A stretch of 64,000 nucleotides of DNA from Membranipora membranacea. Its lineage: Eukaryota; Bryozoa; Gymnolaemata; Cheilostomatida; Membraniporidae. The position numbers and the translations under genes are program-made. The stretch lies in the NCBI GenBank assembly GCA_914767715.1, contig OU612071.1:14119493-14183492 (forward strand), read 5' to 3'. The notes beneath the pieces were generated by a model that was not told where the DNA came from, made no database searches, and worked only from the letters and a program-made list of their open reading frames with translations. Position 1 is the stretch's first letter. Every line of letters starts with the position of its first letter. Below are positions 12,601-27,600 of this stretch, piece after piece.

Positions 12601-15600
12601 TAACATTTCGCTCATAGCTTGAAGACATATTGTTACTCAGCATAATTGCAATCAACACTTTAACCAGCAATCAGAAGAATTTAGCTGGCCAATTACTTCA
12701 AGACAATGTAAAATCAATATAACATTGGACACCTCGGCACATTTATAATGCATATTCAGCCCTCAAATTCTCAAAGAGCTACCAGCACACAGGAGAGTTT
12801 GACATATTGTCAGTATTTCCGACACAATGATATAAATATGTATAATACATTTAATATATAAACTCTATGATATTAAAAGTTTATTGACTTAATCAGCGAG
12901 GGCTTGTCCTGCTAAAATGTCCCCAGGGACTATCTGAATTCTCCAATCTAAAGATTACCGCATCAATTAGGGGGCGACTAAGAGAGGTATTGGATATCTT
13001 GCTTGTTTAATTATCGCGCAACGGTGGATTGATACAGAAGGAAAACAGTCCCTGGACCTGACTTTAATTAATTCGATGGATTCCAATATGATGGAAGAAA
13101 CGAGAGCGAGCGGGAGAGAGAATTATATAATCAGGCTCGCAATGATAGGGTTAGATAGATGATGTTTGAATGATCATCAAATTATGGTCGAGAAATAAAG
13201 TTTGAGAGAATTGTGTTGGCTTGAAGTTGTCCTCTCTTTATCATTGAGAGGACAATCACTAATATTTTCAAGCCTAATTTTGGAGCTCAGCAGACAGAGA
13301 TTCACAAGAGACAGGCACAGGCACTCATGACATACATTCCACTAAGCCCACAGACACAGTCATTGAAATCATTTTCCTCTCAAACTTTTCTTCTTCTTAT
13401 ACATTGGGTAAATAATGCCCAACCTATCCACAACCTAGGGTAGTAAACTATATGCAGGAGGATAGCACTGGTATGACATAGTGAAACCAGGGAGGTACAA
13501 ACTCCTTGGTGAAAATTATGCAAATTACCAAATATACATAAATAAATATATTCAATATAAGCTCTCGCTTATATTAATGTATCTAGAGTAGACGTATTTA
13601 CCACAATAACAGTGTGACTAAGAATCATACCGCTGTTGTCATAAAAAAAAGACTCACTTCTTTTATTATACATATTTATACACATCTTTACGAACAGGAA
13701 ACGATAGGCAGGTGTGGGAAACTAATTAAACCACTCATAGCTGTTAATATCCCCTACGCTAACTAGTTATACTATAAACATACACTGATGTAATAATATG
13801 ATTATCAACATAGCTACAAGGAATAGGCAGCTAAAAATAAGCGTAGGTAGACTTCACAAATTTTCGACATATTAGCCTATACACTAGCAAATCAGTGTTG
13901 CATCAGTAACTATCTATATAGAGATTTGAGGTTGGCCTGCATTGATCGTTAGATTCAAGGCTATTAAACTTAGAGTCGATCTACGCACTGCTATAGACAA
14001 GACAGACAACCCATCGAATCAAAAGTCAAGATCCTCACTAAAATGTAGAAACAACCCTCAGATCTTCAAGCTTGTTAAAACAACATCAAAGAACGTGCAA
14101 ACTTATAAGGGCGCACGTGTTCTAACTGCGGTCACGTTAGAATAGCTTCCGAATATTTGAGATCTAAAATTGGAATGCTAACTACAACCTTGCAGAATGA
14201 GGCTGACACACATTTCCAAATGATCAGACCTAGTCTGAACCCCCCAGACTCTTGCTCACCGTTCGACGGCCTCCAGACCAGAAGCATTATGATGGTAATT
14301 GGCTGGTTGTAGAGAACAATCAAAAGCAAAATTATCGTCATTGCATCTGAGACACAACATGACAATGCAAAACAAAATATAACTGCTCGAAACAATCACA
14401 AGCATAAACCTATATATACTCATTATATTTAGTATCTATAGGTTTTTGCTCGTAAGTCACGCGTAGCTTAGAACAAATGTAACTGGAAGCAACTCCGAAT
14501 TCATGTTTTAAGTCTATTTTGTGAGAGTAAACTTGCGATATATGGGAGTAAACAACATGTCAATAGTCAACCCAGAATAAAATTGCTGCTCAAAACAATC
14601 ACAAATCTCATGGAGCTTAGAATCCTAAACAAGAAGAGACAGCGAATCAATACAGGACTATATTAAATTTCAATAAGCTAGTCTCCTCGCCTCATTGAGG
14701 GGCGACAGCAGCGGCAGCAGCTGGAACCGGTTTGTGTCAGCTTGCAATTAGTAACGAGTGACAGATTCTGGTCAGTGTTATTGACCAGAAATATGCAAAT
14801 ATATGTTACAATTAAAGATGTTGCAGAATTCTGCGAACATTCAAATACTATGATTACAGATGCACAAATCGGAAACCTCTGGATTCGCACCATGTAAGCT
14901 GCTATGCAAAGATTACTGTTTCTGATCAAGTGGTTGGCAAACCCAAAGTCCTAATCCAAAGATGAAGACCTCGGTTAAACCGAATACAATTGCCAGGAAT
15001 TTCGGACAAACAAGAAGCAGGTCCATCGTATTAAGAAAGGAAATAGATCAGATAAAAGTACATCTGCACCTAACTAATAACTTACGATGAATTAGCAGTT
15101 AATTATGCAGGAATTGGATGAGTGTTTGTTATGAATACACAAATAATTGTTTCAGTCGGGCAAAAAAGTAGATCATCTATAAAAAAACCCGAAAAAAAGA
15201 GGAGGGAACTCCAAAGTACCGATAGATGCGCAAGCAATAATCTTGTTCTCAGCGAAACCAGCACAACAACCATCCTGGCTTACCTTTTCGCCAATATAAA
15301 TAGCTCTTTGCTAAGGAGTGCGTATTCCGTACACTTAGTATATATTAGTATATAAGGTCTATGGTGTAAGTAATCTTCCGGAGTCGCCACATCAAAATAT
15401 GCAAAATCTAAGCTTCAAGCAGGAATATCTTCTATCCGTTACATTTCCACAGTTACATTTAATACAAGGTGATCAATAACCTTCCATCCCCTCCAAACCG
15501 CAGCAAAGTGTGAACAACATCCGTGTGAAAGAAAACCTCGCTCACAATATAAACACTTCAAACTCGCTGATGATGCTCAAGATCTCTCATGGAAGACATT

Positions 15601-18600
15601 CAGACAAATCAATTACTGACTGTTGCTGACTGACGTCGCTGATGGCAGCGGCATAGCACCTTGATAATGATTTACAATGGCTCTCCAATCCTGTTATAAT
15701 TTAAACACGGGTATAAACACCTACCCAATGTTTAGACGCCTCTTGGTGCTTCTTGGATAACATCAGCTTCACATCGAGCGCTGATGAGAACGTTCAACTT
15801 CATTTTCCATTTTAGCTAAAGCTGTCACGCTTTGGGCAAACTTGAAGCTAAATATATTTCAACGCTGGGAGCATACAGTTAAGATTGATACAACTTGATA
15901 TAATAGAATGTCAAAACTAAACTCAACATACTCTTTTCCTTTTGGTATACGCCGTCCAGGTCTTCACAAAATATCTATACCCAGGGAGGAGGTATGCTAG
16001 GTTTAGAAGCATTCTCAAGGTTCTTCAGTCAGAACCAAACTGAGAGCATTTTGTATCCAGGAAGGTTCAAAACAAAGGAACCTAACTCTTCGAAACCTGG
16101 TTCACAACTTGCAGTGAGATATAATAGTTTGAATAATCTCAGCGCAACTTGATGACGTGTTTTGCAAGGGCGCACCAGGCTTTAGGCAAAACTGGCCAAC
16201 TATGGGTCAAGATTTGCGGTAGCCTGGGCCAGTTAACAATGGGGAGGGAAACCATTCAATAACAATAAAATGACCTGCAAGAACTTCGCTATGGCCTTAT
16301 AATTGGCATTTCCTGTTCAGAATGCGTTAATCAGCATTGTATGATCATTTCTAAGATGATCAACTCATTTTGCCTCAATCAATCAGAATAGAACAATTGT
16401 ATAGGCAAATTTACCAAAATGCCTAGTCACAGAATACAAGACCCACAGATGGAGACTCAAACCAGCATGAAAGGCCACTACAACGTCATACTGTAGCGTT
16501 TGCAGTAACATGGTTCAAGAGAAAGGCAAATTGATCAAGTTTCCCAGAATGCAACAGTACTTGAACAGTTAGACAAGCTATAGTAATGGCTACTTGTACC
16601 TTATGCTATAGTCAGAGTCCTGAAAAGCCCATTCCAGTCACATCACAACAGAGTATAACAAACGCTATTAGCTAAATGTAACAGCCTCAAGTCATCAAAG
16701 AAACACTCCAGTCTCGAAAGCCCTCGATCTGACGCTGACCTTGCTAATCAAGACAGCATATGCTGTCAACAACATCGCACCCCATCAGGCGGGGTGCAAG
16801 TGTCTTGGGCTCAGACTACATAGCACCAATAGTAGTAGTGAAGATAGATCTGTGAACCATATATCCACAATGCATTGCCCTGGAATTCCCAGTCAGAGAC
16901 TGAACAGTATTGAGCATGTTGCCTACACCATTGAATTGTGGGATACAAATTTCCCAAAATGCATGATACTGGATTTCAAACGCAACCTGCCAAACAGAGA
17001 TGGTCTTGGCAAGACACATTCTATGCTAGTTTGCATTTCCATAAGGCTTTCAATGGACCTAAACCTAGCAGGATGATTTGAAAAATGGTTAAATCCGAAC
17101 AATTATAATATGGCTGGAAACACTGAGTATCAGTTTGCAATATAATATATATAATATAATATAAAATACAATATATATAATGATATAATATACTAGTCTT
17201 ACCATACACATTCTAGCTACAAGCATAGGGCTCCTCCAAGCTTTCACAACCTTCATATCAACGCAGCTAACATCTCAGGAAATTATCCATTTGTAAGCAA
17301 GAAAGTCACGGACCTCAGAAACGCTAGCTCAAGGAAATGGCTAGATGGCTATCCTAGCAAACTTAACCGGAATATTATTGTCCAAGCAAATGGTAAATGT
17401 CGTCCATTGTAATATACAATATAAAGTTAGATTCGATAGGCCAGTGCCATTTAAATGCCAATACAAATCTTTTATCTTTGCAGATATAATTAAAAAGTTC
17501 ATTTCAATAATCAAACAAACATTTTTGTTTTCAAAAATCAAACGGAACCGTCATTTGAGAAATGGCACAATGGCCTTTAGGCAATAATTATAATATCAGA
17601 GACTACGATGATTTATATGCAGCTCAAAGCAAAAAGCCATATAGATCAACTGCTGCATAATCTCAATTGAATGTCAACAACAATTAATGCCTTGGAAAAA
17701 AGCCAATACAAGATCTTAGGATGACGACAAAGGCCTTAATGTTGGTACACAAACATTGAGAGGGAGAGGGAAGAGTTCAATTATTGTCCCTCAAAACAAT
17801 CAAACAAAACCTTCTAAGAGGCAGCATTGTCAATGCACAACTAATGGACAGCAACTAGACCCGGCAGCTTAATCAACTTCACACCTATGACAGAAAATGA
17901 GACAGATATCTGTATTGTCTTGTGCAAAGAGGGCGACTGAAGGTGGAATGGTAAGACACCGATTCTATTCAAAGTCCTCAGACATTTTCGATCCAAAGTT
18001 TGTTTGATTTAAACATGACAACTTGACTTAAAATTTTAAACGAGGATGACACAAGACCATAGAGACTATAACAGTCTCCTGCGAAAGGAACCGTTGACGT
18101 CATCGCAACAAAGATTCAATAAAACTTTCACTAAAGAAGTACAAAAATTAAAAATAACCGCTACTTACTTGTCATTAGAAGGTCCAACATACAATGGTAT
18201 AAAAAGGCAATGACAAGCGAATATATAGCTGTGTCCATCGCTTCGGTGCCTCAAATTGACCCATAATTATGCGACTACTGTTTGATACAAATTTATCTAA
18301 GTTACTAAAGATATAGATACATTACATACCTAAAACTCACTTCGATTTGAGGTCTCTAATTTTCTTATTCAGTGGCTATGATAAATTCTTTAGATTGAAT
18401 AGCCTGTCATGACAAACTCTGTATAAGGGTGGGGTGACTAGCACCCACCCCAACAGAGTTTCTAATCATAGGCTATGATACCATGTAGTTATTAATACAA
18501 GAGCGGACAATTCTTGATGTTGTTATTAGTTTCAATCACAAAGTGTTTACATACAAAATAACATTAATATTTGCATATCTTTTCAGCTTTTGCCTTTTTC

Positions 18601-21600
18601 ACGGTTGACAAATTTGTGTCCACAAAACTCACTTAACTTTTCGATATGCAGTCAACTTTGCGGCAGGCGCTACTACGCACTCAAAGCCAAAAACAGCTGT
18701 CGCTGTCGCTCTTTTATTGAAAGGGGCCCTGGGCCTATTCAAGCTCTACAAAACTATGTCAACAGAAAATCATTATTTCTCATTACATTGATAACATAAG
18801 CTAATCGATTCACATTTAATATTATCATATATATTACTAAGGACTATATCGGGTTCCAGATTTCAATATTGAATATATACTAGAGCTGACGTCCTTAACT
18901 GTTGGTCTTACAAGATCAAAAAAGTGCTCATATAACCGTGGGGCAATGATGATTTGTTCATCCAAATTATTTTCTGAATTGGGTCCAACGCAGCTCAAGT
19001 GCAAGACATATGAAGATGAATTGAAGGGTTTTTAAGATGCTTGTTGTGGGCGGTTGAACAACATTACTCGCTCAATAGACCAAATTGAATGGGGCTGGCA
19101 AGGCAGAGTATTGTATGACGTAGATATCTATCGGAAAATGGGCAACCATGTATTCACAAAAATAAAAATAGTCTCTATTGATTAGCTCATAGTAATTGAC
19201 ACCTATTCCCTTATAGGACATACAATTTTGCATACTGGACACGATCGCATACAGCTTGGCAAAGTGTGCAAACTCACACAAACTTTTAAATGCCAACCCT
19301 CAACTAGGGAGAATGCCTCAACTCAACCCTGGCTGTTTTTTTTATCGGCGATTTTAAATGAAGCATTGGAACTCCATGAACTGAAGTAATTGCTCTTTGT
19401 GATCAATCGCCAGAAATGATACATGTTAGTTTTACAGAACAAGTACCCATGAGAACTACTGCAACCTCTGCCAACGCAAAACTAGGCACAGAATCGACAC
19501 AAAACTAGGCGCAAAATCAACGCAAAACAACGCACAAAATCTATGAACAACTGGGCGCCAAGTCAAAGCGACTGCAAACCATGTATCGAAAAAGCAACCA
19601 CATACCTCAGATGAATATCCAGGTTTGATGACAATTGAGAGCTATGTAAATATCCATGGTCATACTGTTGATAATTTGAGTGAGTCACTTGATAAAACAG
19701 TGAACCATGTCAAACATCTCCAAAGTAAACACGATCAACGGAATTCTAAATCGAGTTATTCCAACTTAATACACTTCAATACCAAAGCCTGGACCAATTT
19801 GTCAGCAGAATTACTGGTACCCCTCAAACTTTGATGTGAACAATACTTGGGACCATTAGGCTATATATTGAGTTTGAATCTAATGAAATTACTATTAGGA
19901 TGACAGATTGGTAGCAATTACGCTAAGCTGCAGAACCAGTAAATTTTCAATATAGCAATCCAATTATACTCCCTGTCTCATCATCAATCCTCATTGCAGA
20001 ACTAAAATTGATTGGCTGCCAAAACTAATAAACTAAGAAAGCTATAGAACAAAGAAAGAGTGGAAATAGGTAAACTACATCTGATAAGACTTAGCAGAAA
20101 TTATTACAGCGTAGAACATATTAGTGAGAAGACAACTCAAAATTATTGCTAAACGCCTCAATGAGATCGGCCAGTATGAGCAAAGGCTATGGAACTTACA
20201 CTGTCATATTCTTCAGAGTTGGGGAGGGGTATGCTACGTCTCCTTTTCCTTGCTGCGTACACAGCTTTAAGTTTCCTATAGCTCATTGTGAATATCCCAG
20301 CTTTATTGTTCTGAGCGGAAGCCATTTACTCCATATAGTGAGATCGGGAATTATCTCCCTTGGTTTCAGACTAAACTTGTAGAAGGGTTATATTCCGCTA
20401 TTTTACTGTGTTTATAATCCACTATTTTTCTATTCTCCCAGAAACAGCACTTTTAAGTCTCAAACAACTACATAAATCCTTGATAGCCGACTCACTCTAG
20501 TAAGTCCAATGTGTTGTCTACTTCTCTAAGTTGTGTAAATTACAATAAATATCCACAGAAGCAATTCTCGCTAATCACTCTCCAATGCTGAAGTTACGAA
20601 GTTTCTAAAACTTAAGGGTTTTTCAAAATTGTTGCCGATTTAATCTGATCGGTAATCCTTAGCCCGTACAGGAAATCGCTGCCGACTAGGTCTAGACCAG
20701 TGATGCTGCCTTGCCTACTCTCACTGATGCTATGATGAAATAAGATTTGATAGCTTACGGAAGGTCAACTCAATGCCTCCTCCGACGTGAACGTAATAAA
20801 TGATAATTAGAGTAACAACAGCATCGCCTCTATCTGATATATCAGAGTATATTTGTGATGTATAAGAGATGAGGTATGATTCGTTTTGCCCTTATTGTGT
20901 TGAGTAGGGAACTTTGGGTGATATGGGAGATTTACGTAGGCACCTATATTTAGAAACCCAAGTACATCAGATCTGCCTAAGCTTATCAAAATTCAACATC
21001 TTAGAGTGGGCTCCCAAATTTCTTAACTTTTAGTATCACAAGCTATAGAAGTTTGATCATGTTGTTTTGGATCTTATGCCACATGCACTAGTTTTGGAAG
21101 ATACATGATCTCACAAAACATCCCATTCAACTTTTTTGCAAACGAAAAGACAATATGACTGAAGACAATGAATAATGCACCTTTTTGCTGAACTATTTCA
21201 ACTATTTCTCGTTACACAATACGGGTGACAGAAACCTGATACGGAGGAGATAATTGTATCACTTAATCCTGATTGGTTGGTCGGGTTTCACAATCGACCA
21301 ATCACGGATGGAGTTGACTTCGGAAATTTCCAAAAGGCATGATATGACATTTGAGTGGAATGCTTCTAGCAACAATACTGGATGGTTTATTTACCTCTGA
21401 CACTAATTTACCAAGTTACATTCTCGATTCACAGTTAGGTGTCTCACTTTTGACTGCAAAATAGGACTACCACTCCATCAAAGGCCCTCAAATTTTTCAG
21501 AAAAAATATGGATTTAACAATTCTTCTGCATCTTCACCACAACTTCCCAGCTGCCAGTCAGGCTGCCAATAATCTACCGCTGCCGGTAACGATGGCAGGT

Positions 21601-24600
21601 CTGGGTGATGATGTAGTGTTAATTGTTTAATTAATCTACAATCCCGACCACACAATAAAGCTAATGATACGAAATAACACACTGTATACTATTAACGCTG
21701 CCATAACACTGACGCTACGCCTCACAATGACCTGAACAGGAAATTGAACAAGCCAAGCGCTCATCATCACAAAAAGTCAGCTCAAACTACAGGGGTGGCT
21801 ATACATGTACAGGGGGTCGTCGACAACCAGGGGCAAAATAGAAACTAAGTATTTAGGAAAATCCAATTGCATCAAGATTATAAGCTTTTACTTGACATTT
21901 TGAACTTAAGTGATGAACATATGAAGCCGCATAGGGTAAATAATACACATACCTCAAAAAAGTTAGATTTTCTGTGAAGGAGGAATAAAATTTGCACCCC
22001 TAGAGAACAACTAATGCTACATCTAAAGCACTAAAGATAAGTTCACAATCCGAGTACAAACAAAATATTTTACAACTAGAAAACACAAATTCAGGAGCTG
22101 ATAAAGATTATCGAGTAAATTCATAAGTTTTTTCAGCACCAAACATGCACCGGACACACTGCTGAGCAAATTACCAAACTTCGATTTGAGTTATATAACA
22201 CTGAAGTCTCGAACCAACTGACCACCTCCATAAAAATCAGTTAAATTTAAACATGAAATAGAACCTTGTAACCAGTTAAAACTGCACCGAAATAACTGCA
22301 GAAACAAACAGAAATTATAAAAAATCCATCCATCCAATTACTCAACCTCTTAGTACCTAACCAGACTAAAGGTATGGGTGTATAGTTGGTACACGACTGG
22401 AAACGTTTGGCAAAAATTGATACAAACTGAATTCATATTCATACAGTTCCACCAAATCTATTCCATATCATACGTAATGTAAAGTTAAATATAACATTTT
22501 GTTTTATAATATAATATCATATCATAGTAAATATTATATCACTTACTATATTATAAAATATACCAACTAACTAGGAATAAATCATAATTGGCAGTGCAAT
22601 AATGATGAGTTAACATATGAACTTAAGTTGCGAGGACTCTCATCTCTGAAAGGCATAAACCAACACCTTCTAGTAACAAGAAAAGAAAATGGCTTCACAA
22701 TGAATCACTTGAATGATGCATTCTGGGAAAAACACCATGACAGTTTTCCCAGACCTGGTAACAGTACCTGCCATTTTTCTCAATACTCCTATAGGACACT
22801 TGCCCTGTCAACAACCTGAGCCTGATGGTACTCGAAAATAAACGCCTCATTTGGTCATATAACTATAAAGGGTACCCAGCCAGTGCAGTTTGTGAAGGCG
22901 CGAAAATCTCGTCTTTAGTTTGTTAGACGTTTTGAAACAACATCTAAATTTGGTAAACCTCACAATACTTCTCCAGTGCAGTTCTCTCTTTTTACCTGCC
23001 ATGTTTCGGGAAGCTTCTAAAAGGGCCCAGTCAATAGATCTCAGGTATTCGGTAATGCATTTTTGCTCTTGCCCAATTATCCTAAGTAGCCCGAAAATTA
23101 TAAGCAATTTGGGGTAAAATTAACTTGCAGCTAAAAATAGTATACCCCAACTTTTCTTAGCCTATTAAATTGCATATTTTACATACCGCAGTAGATTAAA
23201 GGGGCCGCTAAAATGCCCCATGCATATGAATGGGTCTATCTACTACAGAAAATTACCCACAATTCCATGCATGCACTGCTTTACTATGGTATAAATATTT
23301 TAATTGTGATGAGCTTTTACATGAGAAAAACCGATATAGGCATTGTTATTTCCTACTTGTGAGAAATGATGCGATGTTGTAATTTCTTGTAGGAAATATT
23401 GAATACCTGAGTGACCTATATTAATCTAAAAGATTGATAAATAATCACCACGAACTACCGGCTGCCAACCAGAAGATAAACAACTAAAATAGACACAATA
23501 CTGCCTGCTGTCAGAACTTAAGACTGGTCAGTTTACGCCACGCCACGTCATGTTCAACATACCTTATCAAAGATCTTATATGGCATATTCTTTTATATAT
23601 GCTCTTATATAAACGTGGAGCAATTAGAAAATTTGGCAACTTTGCTTAAAGATGGTCGATTACTTGGAATGAAATTAGACCAGGGAATCATGTTATTCAT
23701 TGAATGATTGAACTATAAATCAAATTTCAGGGAAACGGCATTAAAAGCCTAGTCTGAAATGAAAAACATTTCCAAATAGACCTCATTGTTAGCACAAACT
23801 TGAATTGGGGAATCGCGATTACATCCAGGTAATTTTACCGAAGCCAAAAACGGTGTGATATTGGTTTGCAAGTCTTGAGATTTGTTTGAGAAAAAGCCTT
23901 ACTCCCCTGACATAGATCAGCAGGCCCTCAAAATGTGGGTGTGGGAAAGAGAGAAAACACGCAAATCTGATTGTTCTAAATTTGGGTTCCAAAGATTGTG
24001 AAATCTGCGCTGCCGCAGGAGATGCTGGCTGCATTCGATGTCGCAATGACTTATTATAAGCTGAGCCTGGATTTTAGATTAGTGATAGACAACTGAACTG
24101 CATTTGATAGCAGAAATCCACACAGCGCTCAATCAAATACTGATTAGAGTGGCAATAAGCCAGACTGACGATTGCAAAACAAAAACACACAAATGATATT
24201 GTCTATTATTTGCTACTTCATGGTAGAATTTCGTTGAGTTTGTTTTTTCTGCTCTGCAGGATATCATCACAGAGTAAGGACTCTGTGATATCATTGCAAC
24301 TTTTATAATTGATTGAAAAGGGTTCGCTTCATTGGAAACCAAGATTATCTAACTGGGCAGGTACACATTTTACACCTCTTAGCTTACTGACTACCTTTTG
24401 TGCCAAATTTAAAATTCCAGGAAATCCTTAGTCAAAACCACCCATGCAAAATAGCACTACCTCCACATACATTAATTGATATCAGGCTGAACTCTTGAAA
24501 TATAAAGTAAGACATTAGTGCTGCGAAGACAATGAGCTCTCAATGCTGCTGAGACATTATACTAATCATATCAACTCAGATGAACCATTATACTTAACAT

Positions 24601-27600
24601 AAAGTAGCTATGCACTCTTATAGACGCAGCAATGCCAAATATGTGCACACCTAACACAACCGGTGCACTCGCTGTTGTGTCGCAACGTCAGATGTTGCCA
24701 ACTTCCCAACACAGATACGATTTTTGTGCAACAGTATACTAAGTGCCTTGATGGGTATTTTCAGCCAGATTAGAAGCAAAACTTGCAAATAACTAGAAAT
24801 TATAATCAAGATCAGAGGGCGTCTGATTGCAGAGTGTGTGATAGTGATTGGTAGATTGAAGTCAACAGAAGACCAATGCTTAAAATCTGGAAAGTTGTGA
24901 CTGCTGAATAATAGTAGTGAAAGTGAATCAGCATATTTCTGACAAAAAAAAGAGTTGTCCCCTCACAATATCTGGGAATTCCCACCATAACCACAACTGG
25001 TATTCCCGCTCGCTTTGTTTTGATAAAATTATGAGATTCGCCCATGATTTCTTTTGTCGGTCCTCTACTTTTCATGAAGTTGTTGTCAAACAGGAATAAA
25101 TTCAATTTTGATTGAGCTAACTTCAGAGATGGTTACAATGCGGCGGGAAACGACTCTTCAACACTCTCGGATCAAACAGGGGTCTTATTGCAACATCATC
25201 ATTTCATTAGGGGAATTCGCACCGGAAGTGAATAGAAGTTTTGCATTAGTTTTTGGAGTCTTTATTCCAATCAAGAATATTGAAACCTATCGATTAAAAA
25301 TATATATTATAAATATAATTGTTTATATTAACAATTGCTTTTTGAAGTGGTGCGAATTCCTCTAAAATGCATGAGGTTTGTAAAGGAAATGACTAGTTTG
25401 AGAATGATAGATGCGAGAAAAAAATAATATAGATCTAAAGAAATGAGATATAATTTAATTATATTGTGATTAATTACACATGAAGACTTACTCTAAATTT
25501 TAATACGCTACTGTGACAAAGAGGTCTAAACTACAAAAAAAGTTACAATGTGAGATTTTTAGTACAAACATTGAAAGACAACACATACAGACAACAGTTA
25601 CATCTATAGACTTATGACTAGAGAAACGATACCAAAATATATGACAAATCTACGACATACAGGCTCCCAAAAACAACTCAAACCTTCTAAAAATTAAATG
25701 CAAATTTCTGCGAAACAGAAATTTCTGTTTTGCAGAGCTATGCACGTTAAAATATGAGCTCAAGGCTAACCTCTATACAGCGGGTATGCACCACCCCACC
25801 CGTAACTGACCTGGTCAGATAGACTGTGATCTGCGGCTCTATTGAGTGACAATCTGTCCCTGAGTAAGCCTTTCCAAACGAGTTTAGTCTCCACGTCCGT
25901 ACAAATCATAGATAGCTCACAGGACTGGTCCTCCGCTACGAAGTAGTGCAAGGTCAGCTCGCAATCTGGAAACAAAATTTAATGTTATAATCAATTATAT
26001 AATAACATAATTAAAATATAATCACGATAAATCGATAGCTTTTTATGTCAAAGATTAAGGTTGAGAAAACTGCACTCTGAAAAAAAAATAATGTGGTAGA
26101 TTACTTTTTTCTTCTTATATCTGCAAGTTGGTAGGATAACAAACTTTTCTAATCATAATTTTTTCCTGACATTGTCACTGAAATTTGGAGATCTCCAGAA
26201 GAAGTTATGTGAATTTAAAATGGGAAAGATGGAGCTGAAAATGATCTGAGAACATGTTATCCACCAAAAACAGCAGTTATTTCTTTCAGAAACTTATCGT
26301 TTAATTTTGCTCTATCAGTTTAAAATCTAAATTTCAACTTTTATAATAAAAATGGTTACTCACGCTAATCAAAATATTCCTCGAAATCGAGTCAGCAACA
26401 CAATGAGTGAAACAAGGAAAACGCAGCACCAATAATGCAATGTTTGTACCAGAACAGAACTCACTCACATGTCCCCCGGAGCAAGAATTGCAATTTCCTA
26501 TACGACAATTTCATAGCAGTGCTTCACCAACTACTGGCATTAAAACCGAAAAGTTACCGAGGGCTAATTCCAGTCTGATCTATTTATACTAGACCAGAGG
26601 GCATCAATTATGGATAGAAATTTAAATACCATCCAGACAAAATCACGTCGAATCACAACAACGTAGTAAAATATAATATTGCTTTCATCAAAATACTTAG
26701 GTATCATTTATAGGAATAAGGCTCCTTAGGGACAGAATTTAAATGTCAAATTGTAGTTTTGCAGGACACATATGTCCAAACATAGCGCAGGACACAATAA
26801 TTTGTTACGTGGTAATTTTATTACCAACTTTTATTGATACATATCTGATGTTGTGACTCAAGCCTATCTGGTGGGCGGTCACGTTTTACATTCCAGACGC
26901 CCAGGATATTAGCTTTGTGCGCCTCTGGGATGGCAGCCAGCGGAACTCCAATATAATTATGGAATCGAAGACTGAACTGATGAAACAACCACTAGTAGGA
27001 CTTATGTTAGAATTATTATATGCATACACAAAGTATTTTTTATGCTCTAAGTTATCTTGAATGTTGGTAGATTTAGGGGTTATAGTAGACCTGGGGTGAT
27101 ACAGTAGATTTGGATGATACAGTAAATTTGGGGTGTTACAGTAGATTAGGGTATTTACAGTACTCACCATTAGTATTAGATCCATACTCCACATCTATGA
27201 CATCACAAAGATTCACAGGATCCATGGCTACGAGCAACCTGTTTTCTCTTCCTCCTTGTTGCCTAGCAACTAGTATGATGTCACTGAATAGATATGCAAC
27301 CATCTGAAAAACACATAAAAACTAGCAATGAGACATAAGAAAAAGAAATCAGAAAAATTTGCCATCTAACGCAAATATTATATTATAAATAAGGCCCTCA
27401 GATAACATATGCAGCAAACTGTTTGGTAAAGGGTGGTATTTTAATGAGTACCCACAATGCATTACTCTAAAATTCTGTTTGGATCGGATCTTGATCTTCT
27501 TAACAACTCAGTTGCAGTGAAGGAATGTAGTTAAATTTTACATCCCACATCAAGGCAGCCACCTCGCGCTTTTTGATTCAATTTTTTTTTTTAATCGTAT

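Larger units (their letters stand above)
11013..25810. other. 14.8-kb intron 20 (exon 20 to exon 21)
   Basis: The largest intron of the gene. I find no supported exon on either strand. It holds an AT-only microsatellite-like tract at 17140-17200, a hairpin near 24260-24292 and a palindrome at 25708-25735. It would suit an internal promoter for an isoform starting in exon 21, but no core promoter element is evident. Confidence 0.45.

Noticed and set aside
16741-17076. 111-codon plus-strand frame
   Set aside because: Contains a dispersed GGAATTCCCAG repeat, no start in good context, open on both strands by chance.
21497-21682. Minus-strand frame with protein-like end (DYWQPDWQLGSCGEDAEELL) considered as an alternative last exon
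   Set aside because: Its acceptor would need phase 1, while exon 20 ends in phase 0, and there is no convincing poly(A) signal.
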